Origin: Diaporthe sp. PMI_573
Taxonomy: Eukaryota > Ascomycota > Sordariomycetes > Diaporthales > Diaporthaceae
Assembly (NCBI GenBank): GCA_021399435.1
Contig: JAJTUP010000002.1
Coordinates: 3,534,001-3,598,000 of the forward strand
Reading direction: 5' to 3'
DNA length: 64,000 nucleotides
Shown here: one piece after another, positions 54,768 to 64,000 of the stretch
Numbering within the stretch: position 1 is the stretch's first letter
Layout of the letters: the number at the start of each line of letters is the position of its first letter
Translations under genes and position numbers: made by a program
Notes under the pieces: model-generated
Told to the model about the DNA's origin: nothing
The model's input: only the letters and a program-made list of their open reading frames with translations
Database searches by the model: none

Positions 54768-57700
54768 CTAGTATTTACGTGCAATGTTGAATCCAGGGTT
54801 GACGAGGGCCCGGCAGGCCACAAATGCAAGCTGGCGAACAACGTTGGTTGTGCCGCCCGTGGCAGACGCCTCTGCCTTAATGAACTGCGTGGCCACGTGG
54901 AGCTTGTTGCGCGGCTCGCTCTCGTCGAGATGGTCTGGGATCTTGTTCTCGTAGCCTGGCCCGATTCGCGGGCTGAGATCCCGTATGATGGCAAGCGCGT
55001 AGAGCACGTCGCGGTTTTCGCGACCATCCAACAGGCTTCGAAGCCTCTGGAGATGCAGCTCCCGCCCGGCCTGGTCCTGGAGCCGCAGAAACTCGGCCAG
55101 AGAGTACCAGAACTCGTACTCCTTGCGTCTATGCTGATCCGCATTTCTTGGAGGCGGGATCAGGGGGTTTGTTGCGAGGGTCTCGCCGTTCAGAAGTGCC
55201 TCAAAGACACGAACGCGATTCTGCGGAACCCAGGGTTAGCTGCTGCACCATCACATTGACATATTCATCCTTGGGGAAGGGGGGGGGGGTTGATCCGGGG
55301 GCTGCTTACACGGGTCTCGCTGGGGTTGTTTTCCGGCAGAGGGTCATCACGTGGCATGTTGACCCCGGAGGGGATGGTGTATGCCAGCTTGGCCAGAGCC
55401 CAGACAACGCGGGTCTCGAGGTGTCCGCAGTAGGAGAAGTGGTTGGGATCAGCATTGACGGTGTGCAGGGAGACGAGGAAACTGCCCAAGAGGGAGATGA
55501 GGGGGTCGTTGTGAAGAAAGATGGAAATGGAATTATGGCCCTGGCTCTGAAAGTTGAACCATTGCGACTCGAAGAATTGGCAGAGGCCAGGAACGTAGAT
55601 CTCATAGTAGATCTTTGTGAGTTCCTCGACAGACTGCGGCGTCGGCCTCAGGGTCGTCTCGATTCGAGGCGCGGCGCCGGAACTGTCGATGATCTCATCG
55701 ACCTTGAGCATCTTTACTGAGCAACTTGAGTAAGCGTGTGTGCCTGTTGGGGGGCGGAAGTGGTTGAGAAAGGGGAGCGGCCACCTCTGAGGTGCGGTGC
55801 CTCTCCGGGCTGCAGCACGGTGAAGTCAGTGGCCGGTGAGGGGGTAGCAGTGAGGGCGGTGGGGACAGCAGCAGACGCAGCAAACGCGGCAGGTCCGGCC
55901 TTGTCCAAGGCCGGGTCGATGTCGACGGGTGGTCTGGCGGGCTCAAATGGCTCGTTCTTGACGGTGGCGCTGTCGTCCGATGATTCACGGGCCGGGGCCG
56001 GGTCGCTTGGGGTGAGCACCGGCGTCGGATGGGTTGTGTACGGGACAGGAGTGCCCGAGGGAGCTGATTGCCCCGCTGTCGATATCGCGGAGGCGGATGG
56101 CGAGGGGCCGCCGCTAGGGGCAGGCTGGAGCGCCGAGGGGGTTTGCTGCTGCTTGAAGATGGGATCGTAGCCCAGGCACTCACGCTTCGACTTCTTGCAG
56201 TTGTTGCAGGTGGGGTGTGTCTCGTCACACTGGGGACCACCAAAAGGCAGGCAGAGTCAGCTCACACGGATCGGCAACTCAGGAGCGCAGCAATTGGAGC
56301 AGGCGGCGGGCGGCGGTGGCGGCGACGCGGGGAGGCTGGGCTGTTCTTGAACTGATGCTGGCGGAGGGGGAGGTGCGGCGGAAAGGGCAGAAAGATGGGG
56401 TTTCTCGGATGACCGAGCACGCGACGGGACGGGACGAAGTTTTGGCGGGGTGCCAATCCCTTGTCCACAACCCGCCGCGTGCCCACTGGCGTCCGTGACA
56501 AGGATGATAGCAGTTCTTGATTGCCACCATTCTTCGCTTGCAGAATAGTGTCCAGCCGGAAGGATCCTCGCTGCAGAGGCAAGAGGTAGGTACAAATGGG
56601 GGGCCAGGAATCAGATTGAAAAGAGGAGGGAAAGGAGAGAAAGAAAAAGAGGGGGAGGGGGGGGCTCGAGGTTGGCAGGAGAAGGGCAAGAGAGTCCGAG
56701 ACAGGTAGGTGGCTCGCAACAGTTCAAGCAGGCCAGAAGACGCGAACCGGGTGCGATGCTGGCCAGCCAGGCTCAGACGAGGCCCTCCGGCTGGCGAACA
56801 TCACACATCGCGTTCATCTGATCAGCAGGCAACGGGGCTACGGCTGTCTCGGCTCGATGGCTCTCTTCTTCATTCCTAAAGCGCAAGCACCCTCGCCCTC
56901 GCCCTCGGGCCTGACCGCCACCCATGGCACCGCTCCTATGTGTCTCAAAATTGGGGATTCGAGCTGGCCCGGCACCGACCGTCGGATTGCCCGAGTGACG
57001 ATACAACGCATCACCTTCAATGATTGCCCAGGCGCCGGCGGACGGCTCAACGATTTGGGGAATGGGGTGGGTGGTACCCGCCAACGGGAGAGATTTGAAC
57101 AGAAGCGCTAGAACGTACCTTTATGCGTCGTTTCCGGCACGTTAAACACCCAGTCTTGGTCCGACGCTTGATCTCCTATTAGCAACCGAGCCCCACCGTC
57201 AGCAACACCCAGGGAAAGAGCGAAAGACATGAATTGACAGACTCCGCTCCATCGTTGCGTGGTGATGATGGTCAAGATGACGGTGGGACAGCGACGCGGT
57301 TGGACAACCCCGTCGCCACCCCGCCTGGGAGGCATGCTTGCTGGCACGCCGCAGCACAGGACTCTCCGAGAATAACAGAAAGACGAGCGAGCGTTCCCGC
57401 CACTCTGTCACGTACCTTCTTGTGCCTTCCTCCGCTCAGCTGCATGCGCGGGTCGTATAGCCCCGGCGGCAAGCCGTATCGCATCCCCATGGGGTCGTGT
57501 ATGCCGTATTGCTGCTGGTTGATCGTGAAATAGCCCATGTGTGGCCCCGGGGCCATCGTGGAGCCCATGGGATGGTGCTGCGGATGCTGGGCGTACTGTG
57601 CCGGGGCGTGTTGTCCGTGTGTCTGTTGAGGCTGGTGAGGATATTGTTGGTTTTGAGGATGCTGCTGCATAGTATGTTGCGGCTGTCCTCCCTGCTGCTG

Positions 57701-58783
57701 GTGGTCGAAGCTTCTCATGCTGGGAAGGGCGAGCGAGTGAGGCGGCGGGCCGGTCGGGCTTTGTCGGTATTGATCAACGGGCTGGCCGGGAGGTGGGTAG
57801 CCATACTGAGGCGGAGGCGGAGGAGGGGCATGGTGATAGTGAGCTCCGGGATAATTAATTGGCTGGAGCGTCTGCGGGGCATGTTTTTGGTGTTCAGAAG
57901 GGGTTCCTTGCTGCTGAGGCTGGCGAGGGCCAGTCGCCGGAGGGTGTGACATGGGCGACGACCAAGACGTCAAGCCTTGTTGGAACGGTGGAGGGCGGGG
58001 AGACTGGGTGCCTTGCGGAGGAGGTACCGTGGCATGCGAGGTTGTCGTGGACGTAGCTGAGCTCGACTGCGAAGCGCCGGTATGGAGCGGACGGCTGCCC
58101 CTTTCTCTGGTGCTGGTGCCGCCGTGATCCTTGCCGGTGTCACTGGAACCAGAGCTGGAGTTGGAACTCGCACTGGCTGCAGTGGCACTGAGGAGGCTGG
58201 TTTTGCTCGAGTCGCTGCAGCTGCTGCTGGCAGGCCGTGGGCTGAGAAGTCGGCCCTGAGCTTGACCTCTGCCGTCCAAACTCTGTCCTCCTGGGCCTTG
58301 GTACGATGATGAGCTGGCGGTCGGCGCGTGAGTGTGGGCAAGCGTGGGCTCTTGGTCAGTCGCCTGCTGGGGAGAGCTGGACCACGAGGAAGAAAGAAGA
58401 GGTTGCTGATCGCAGCAGGGCGGCTCCTGGGGGCGGACAGGCGTGGAGGAAGTAGGTACGTTGGAAGGTTGTGGTTGTGCAGGGCCAGACGCGCCAGAAG
58501 AAGACGAGGCCGTGCCTGGTGGAGCGCGTGGAGAGCTCGGTGGTCGTCGTGGGCTCTGAGGAGATGCTGCCAGCGGCAGGGCCGAGTCCTGAGGTTGTAC
58601 CAGCTTGACAACTCCCTGTCGCAGTAGTCCCTGGCCAGATGGCAATCCCAACCGGTGCGGACGATGGCTCTGGGCGTGCGTCTGCTGCGTCTGCTGCGTC
58701 TCTGACCTCGTCTGGTACTCGTCGTGCTCTTGCGGCGGCGTCGGCGATGTATACCGGCCTGAGGTCGAAGGAGGGTAGTCCAT
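54768..58783 (-). CDS. Zn2Cys6 transcription factor (Moc3-like, fungal-specific regulator)
   Basis: Nuclear DNA-binding regulator. Proposed exons 58783-57416, 57175-57119, 56229-55785, 55716-55310 and 55220-54768 join in phase to 909 aa. Residues 1-456 are Ser/Pro/Gln/His-rich and low in complexity, likely an activation region, ending in GGRHKK. Exon 2 supplies EIKRRTKTGCLTCRKRRIK and exon 3 CDETHPTCNNCKKSKREC, completing CxxCx6C...Cx6CxxCx6C; an intron splits the cluster before the third cysteine. The rest (KMLKVDEIID, LTKIYYEIYVPGLCQFFESQWF, SFLVSLHTVNADPNHFSYC, RVRVFEALLNGETL) is conserved in a broadly distributed ascomycete family related to S. pombe Moc3. The 55717-55784 intron uses a less usual GTGGCC donor, so that join is the weakest. 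The second intron is 889 bp. Target genes unknown. Confidence 0.82.
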
Positions 58784-61700
58784 TTTGGGCGTGCTTTTAT
58801 TACTTAGGGGCACATCCAAATTTTTATGGAGCCCCCAGGTGAATTGAATTGGACCGACTGGACTGTGCCCCGTGCCGACGGACGAGGGTGGGCAATGAAG
58901 CCAAAAAGAGAGAGGGAGGGAAAATTCGCGTTGGATGCAGTGGATAGGTGGTGTGGGGGAAAGAGGTGAGGCCGACAGGGGGGCGGCACGGCGGGCAAAG
59001 GGTTCGCTGCGAGGAAGTACTCAAGTACCTATACCTTACCGCTGGAGAGCACAGACACTCGTTCAGGGGTCATGGATGGTACATGTACTTGTGCCCTTGC
59101 TGTACATGTGTGTGAGTGTGTGTGTGTGCGCGCGCGTGCCGTCCCTCGCCGTATCGCTTTACCGTTCTGCACCGTACTTTTTGCCATGACCTGTCATATA
59201 TCCCCTGCTGGTATGCCACAGTATAGACTAGGACGATACCTAGGTGGGCTAGAATTTGCTTCGCTAGGTACGTATGTATGCACACCAGTCCTTGCTCTGG
59301 GGGCCCGTGGCTGCGAGCCCTGAGGGGGACCACAGTGGAAAAGGAGGCAGCAAGATGCAGCAGCTGCTGAGCTCCAGGCTGAGTGCTCTCGAGCGGCAAC
59401 CAGGATAACGAAGCCGGGGCCTGCCTCCTCCAGGGCCCCTCATCCTCTGACCAAGTTACTGCGGCCTGCACCGCGAGACTGAACAAGCCAGTGATCCCGT
59501 TCTGGGGCATTCAACCCCATCGGCGTACCTCCGGTCGCAATTTCAAGGTGGCACAGGTCTGTATGCCTGCGTGAGCCCCGTCCCGGGTCCATATACTGAT
59601 GTTCCTGTACTGCCCTGCCCACGCCGTACTGTCCAGGTGGTTCAGGGGACAGGCTTGTGGGGTGATGCCAGGGTATGATTTCTGCCCACCCCCGACTCTC
59701 TCTCTCCTCTTTCCTCTCTCCCATTTTTTCCTCTCCCTCCTTTGCCAGGACCAGGGGCAGGAGGGGCAGGGGGGGCTGGGCATTCAACCATGAACCTCGA
59801 ACGGCCCGGGCTCCAGGTTGACAATCAAACGCAACCGCGTGGTGCGTGAAATGAGGAAATCTTGCCGCAGAGACTCGAAAAACACACAAGACAGTGTCCA
59901 GAGTTGACGAGCCGGCCGCCTGGCGGATGGATACATGGACGTGGTGCTCGCCATGTCTCTCGTCCACGCTACCTCAGGTGCCTACTCACTTTCTTCGGGG
60001 ACGGCCTGGTGAGCACGTTAGCCTTGCGGGAGAAAGAGGGATTGCCCAGGCACCCCTGGGTCGGACGGACCCTTGGCCCTTGGATGTTGTGCAGGGGCAG
60101 CAAAATGTGGACTCGGCCGAGTGGAAGGGAAGCCTTGACAAGAGAGAATGAGCATCAGCGACTGCCAGAGAGCCTGAGAGCAGAGAGCAGGGGTCGCCTC
60201 TTTTTCGCTATTGTCCTCTTGGGACGGACAGAACTAGCGACAGATTGCCGACCGCGGGTGAGATTGGGATGAAATGGGATGGCAGGACAGGACTGACAGG
60301 GGATTGCATGCAGCGCATGGATAGGGAATGGCACCGATTCGGCTGGCAGCTGCCCCATGTGCCAGTCATGTACTGCAGTCATGTACTGCAGTCATGTACA
60401 CGCCAACGAACGGGCTTTAATAACAGCCCAGCATTAATGCTGTCTGGGCTCTGGGGCAGATTAAGACACGACCGAGGAGGGGCAAGGATGACGGGGCCCA
60501 GGGATCAGGGACCACAAGGCCAGGAAACGTTGGTCCGCGCCGCCGTGCTGCCGTGTACCAGTGTAAACAATGAGAGGCAGCGTACCTCTGAGGAGGTACG
60601 AGGGAGGCTGGAGGCTGGAGGCTGGCGTCGTCTCGGCTTGCCTCGCTTGCTGTCTCGCTTCTGCCCGTTGAGAGAAGGGGGAACCAAGGGCCCTGGGGCC
60701 ACGGTTCGCCTCCTGATAAAGATACGCGAGTCCGTTAGACCTGCCCTAGCGGGAGCTTAATTCAAGCTTCGACGCCCTGCAGACAGCAGACCGAAACCAC
60801 AAGGCCGTCAGGTCGACAACCCTACACTCTCAGAAGGTTCGCGGTGCTCACTGCCCGAAAGGTCAACCTTGGGCGGAAGCCGGGACCGCCCATAGGAGGT
60901 CATCCCACGGACTGACTGGTTCTGTGGCAGCAAGTGGCTGCGTGTCCCAGAGTCAGCCCCTGAATCAGACCACCCTTTTCACCTACCACCTTCGTAGCTG
61001 CTCACAACCCCCGCTTCTCCCCCCCTCTCCCCCTCTCCCTGTGTGTAGTACACGTGTGCGCGTGTGAGTGCTTAATAAAGGAGAGCGAGCGCGCATGTGT
61101 GCAATATGTCAATTGTAATTATGCGCGTGTGTGTGACTTCCTGCGTGCGCATGTGCACACAGTAAGTGCCCTCGCTGGGTTCTTGACCGGTTGGTTCATG
61201 TACCATCCCGCCCCCCCCCAAGCCACCTCTGGCCTGCCCTGACTTAAACGGGCTTCATGCAGATCCGGCGAAACACTTCGTCGCCTACCCGCCGATGCCA
61301 CCATCCATCCGACTCCCACTTCCACGACACCACCATGGCGGCATCGCAGAAGCATGTCCTTGTACCGTTAGGCTTTCACTTGGCCCACTCCACTCGCTAC
61401 CCGCTTTTGCCGGTCATTAGCCCATCATTGACAACACCCCCTAGCCGCCCCCGAATCACAAGAGGAAAATGAAGGGGGAAAAACAAGAAGCAGAAAAACA
61501 AAAGGCTAGGTGCACATCTTGTAGATGCTGTATGTGCCCATGCACCGAAGAGCAGTACGACAGATCCATCGGGTGTGTTCTTTTTCTCACGACCCGGTCA
61601 CGCTCTCTCTCATGAGAGGTGGGATACCATGTGCGATGGGTCCCGGGTAGGAGATCCCGAAGGAGCTGGCTCCCCCCCCTGCCCCATTTCTCTCCTCTCC

Positions 61701-63833
61701 CAGCTGTGGTCCGCACTGGCAGGGTCTGCCCTCTTACTGGATTGACAGGCTCAACCCCGTCCCCCTTGGGTGCTGTCTAGTCTATACCCGCCTAGGCATG
61801 CGGTCGATGTTCTTCGAGAGTTGCTAGAACCGCAAATTAGATCTGCAGCGAACCGGTCCCTCCATCTCCCCTCACACAGCGCTGACACTGCATCTTGTTT
61901 GCGTCACAGAGGCTATGCTCTGCGGAAGCAAGGGCGGGGGGGTTCGAGATTGGCGAGCTCACATCAATCTCGACCCCCGGACGGCTGGCCGGCTGGCCTT
62001 TCGCCCAGTACCCGCTCTTCTTTTTGTTTTTTCTTTCTCCTTTTTTCCCTCCTCCAACGCCGGCCCCCCATTGTTTGGGCTGTTGGAACTCTACTTCGGG
62101 AAGGATCGGCATCTCACGAAGAGCCCGGGGGACGGCTGTCCACGCCCAGTGATGCCCGTAAATCGGCTCGCGGATGAGCCCCGTTCATGTTCTACCAACG
62201 CCGCCTGTTGTGTACCTGTGTCTCGAGACAGAGCTGATTTGGCAGGGCCGGCGACTGCCAGGACCCCGGCAGGTGGCGATAGGCCGGCCTCCCTGGTGAC
62301 ACCGATCAGGCAGCGCGAAGCTGAACCAGCCACCAGCTACACCGGCAGGCCGGTGTGCAGTGTGCAGTGTGCAGTGTGCCCCTGCTGGCAACAGTGGCTC
62401 CAACGCCGTGGTCTTTGCTTGTCAGGCGACTGCCCAGTGGATTTCATGTCTCGACTAGGAGAGGAGCATCGACATTCGGCACTGCTGCTGACTACTCGGG
62501 GCCGGAAATGTCTTGTCCGCGCCTTTCGGTTTCCTGGTAACATGTTCCTAGCTAACATGGTGGCGCCCACCGAGTTCGGGTGGGCGTCGAAACAACCATG
62601 ATATTGCATGCATACGGCAATCTATCACAAAACGGCTGGGTGCGGGACGAGCGGGCGTATACTCGACCAGGTGAAACGCAGGCTCAGCTGGCAGTATCTT
62701 GCGCGTCTGCACCTAGCGGGAGGTATAGATCCACCTCAGCGTGCCCCATGCTATGGACTACAGGCGGCATACCGATGGTTTCTACTGCTGTGGGACCTCC
62801 GGCTGAATCAAAGAGAAACACTCATTAGCCTCTTTGTACTCTTGCAGATACATATGCCACATGTGTTGCCCGGCGGTCGAACCTTGCGGCCTTTTTGTGC
62901 ACTGGACGTGGGAGGGATTGAATCCTGGTCCACCTCTGGGTGAGACCTGCTGACAACAGAGCGCACGGCGCTCGAGAGCCACACGTCGCAAGTGATGGCT
63001 TCGGGCGTGCGGACCGGCCATGCTCCCGCGCGCCGTTCTGCGCAAGCACCGTGCAGGTGTGATGGAGGCTGGACCTCGAGGCTTGAGGCCGACGTGGCCA
63101 AGTCGTCTCCAGATATCTATGGCATAACCACAGCTCCGCTCACTACGGCCTCGTCATTGCTCAAAAGACAGCCACGTCGGACAGCACACTGAGAACTTCA
63201 CCACAGAGGGCTCCGAGGCACGCAGGGCAGCCCCATGGCCATCGCCGGGGTGGGTCTCTTAGAGCATGCGGCGTTCAACACTACCTACCATATGTAGTGG
63301 TTGGCTGCACATTCTCGGCTGCGTCTTATGCTCCGTATATGGATGAGAGCATGTTGATTTGACGTCTCCGCGAGCGTGTGGGATCCATGTATGCCCGGGT
63401 ACATAGGCACAGTACAATGCTCCCCATTCGGTCGTGCTCACCTAATCAGCCGTTTCCGTCTGGCTCCACCCGCGCACTGAGCTCCAAGCCTCCAACTCCC
63501 TCCCACGCGGCCATGACGCCAGTATTCGAGCTAGCGTGCAGCCTCTGGTGTCGAGATCCCATGTGGCGTCAGGCACTCTCGGTCAAGTCATCTCCCTTCC
63601 CAAACTCGAGAGGCACTACAACTCAACACTGACACGCCTTTAAACGACCAACGAGCTAGCTGGACAGAATCCACGATTCACACGCGATCACGAGGACCCG
63701 GGACCAGACTTTCACACCACCGTCAGTCACAGTGGCTTACCTCCTTTGGTCAAGGCGGCAGAGGTCAGACCCGGCCGTCTCGGGCGATCCTGGCCCTTCT
63801 CCTCCTCACCATTCGCCGCCTCAGGAGGTCACA
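58784..63833. other. 5-kb region without recognised genes
   Basis: Includes the promoter of the Zn2Cys6 gene at its left end. Several open frames exist but none shows conserved motifs. Repeats seen: GTGTGTG/GCGCGC near 59105-59138, CATGTACTGCAGT units at about 60367-60400, GTGTGC units near 61040-61145, and GTGTGCA units at about 62352-62380. CTACCTAGGT-type patches lie near 59025 and 59240. I saw no convincing tRNA or 5S gene. Confidence 0.5.
60367..60400. repeat. Tandem repeat, CATGTACTGCAGT unit
   Basis: Nearly three head-to-tail copies of a 13-base unit with internal CTGCAG and CATG palindromes. Confidence 0.8.
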
Positions 63834-64000
63834 ATGGGCGAGCAGCCGCCGACGCAGCCCAGACTCACGCCCCAGTTCTGCTTCTCAACAACTACATTGC
63901 GAGGTGCGCTTGCCCGTCCGCCCGTCCGCCCGTCCGCCCCGACCCGGGGGCTGTCCGGCTGCTAATACGTGCTCTTCATTGCAGATTTCCTGCGGCTGTC
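63834..64000 (+). CDS. Cid2/MIX23-like protein, 5' end only
   Basis: Partial gene cut by the right edge. Exons 63834-63903 and 63985-64000 join in phase: MGEQPPTQPRLTPQFCFSTT continues TLRDFLRLS across the intron. The pattern LTPQFCF..T.LRDFLRLS resembles the start of the Cid2/MIX23 (CCDC58) family, whose yeast member lies in the mitochondrial intermembrane space. The intron contains CCGTCCGC repeats (about 63912-63940). Only 28 residues are visible, so the call is tentative. Confidence 0.5.

Noticed and set aside
59862..60272. 136-codon open frame
   Set aside because: No recognisable domain and Arg/Pro/Gly-rich composition typical of spurious GC-rich frames.
61915..62601. 228-codon open frame
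   Set aside because: No ATG at the start, odd composition and no conserved motif; consistent with a chance frame in GC-rich DNA.
62860..62960. tRNA-like GGTTCGACC and GGATTGAATCC sequences
   Set aside because: Neither can form a five-pair T-stem with its flanks and no acceptor or D-arm could be matched, so no tRNA is called.

Overview
The window is nuclear DNA of a filamentous ascomycete, most likely a Sordariomycete. Genes are compact and GC-rich, with short GT-AG introns of about 55-100 bp. Telling families include a DIM-5-type H3K9 methyltransferase, a class II hydrophobin, a fungal Trl1 tRNA ligase, a Tpo-type MFS transporter and a Zn2Cys6 regulator. Nothing points to a bacterial, viral or plasmid origin. 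Genus cannot be read from the sequence. Exon joins were made by hand; in nearly all multi-exon genes the exon lengths sum to an open frame, which supports them.

Layout, left to right. (1) 1-3190: UBTD-like ubiquitin-domain gene, cut by the left edge, then a dim-5/Clr4 orthologue. (2) 3574-12297: five adjacent sugar-phosphate genes: a triosephosphate-isomerase paralogue, an RpiB/LacAB isomerase, a fused DhaK-DhaL kinase, a class II ketose-bisphosphate-type aldolase and a 3-hydroxyisobutyrate/threonate-type dehydrogenase. The first three are the enzyme set known to turn erythrulose into erythrose 4-phosphate, so this looks like a tetrose (tetritol or threonate) catabolic cluster. It has two divergent promoters; one carries five CreA-type sites within 44 bp. 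(3) 12922-26362: housekeeping genes: an Ish1-repeat protein, Trl1, TrpD, mitochondrial uL10m, a small Tic20-like membrane protein and proteasome Rpt5. (4) 26363-34810: a gene-poor stretch, the hydrophobin, a small secreted HExxH protein and an ACOT9-type thioesterase. (5) 36471-43278: a Tpo-type MFS transporter, an FAD oxidase with an apparent one-base frameshift, a MITE-like AT-rich patch with an orphan ORF, and a UPF0643 gene. (6) 44791-53580: a mitochondrial carrier of the Pet8/SAM type, eIF3h, S-adenosylhomocysteine hydrolase and a glyoxylate-reductase-type dehydrogenase. (7) 54768-58783: a large Zn2Cys6 regulator with an 889-bp intron inside its zinc cluster. (8) 58784-64000: five kilobases with no recognised gene, then the first exons of a Cid2/MIX23-like gene at the right edge.

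The most interesting unit is the sugar-phosphate cluster. The kinase would phosphorylate D- or L-erythrulose, the TIM paralogue would interconvert L-erythrulose 1-phosphate and D-erythrulose 4-phosphate, and the RpiB protein would form D-erythrose 4-phosphate for the pentose phosphate pathway. The aldolase and the dehydrogenase suggest a side entry, such as threonate oxidation or aldol cleavage, that is not part of the minimal pathway. The remaining genes look like ordinary core genes of such a fungus.
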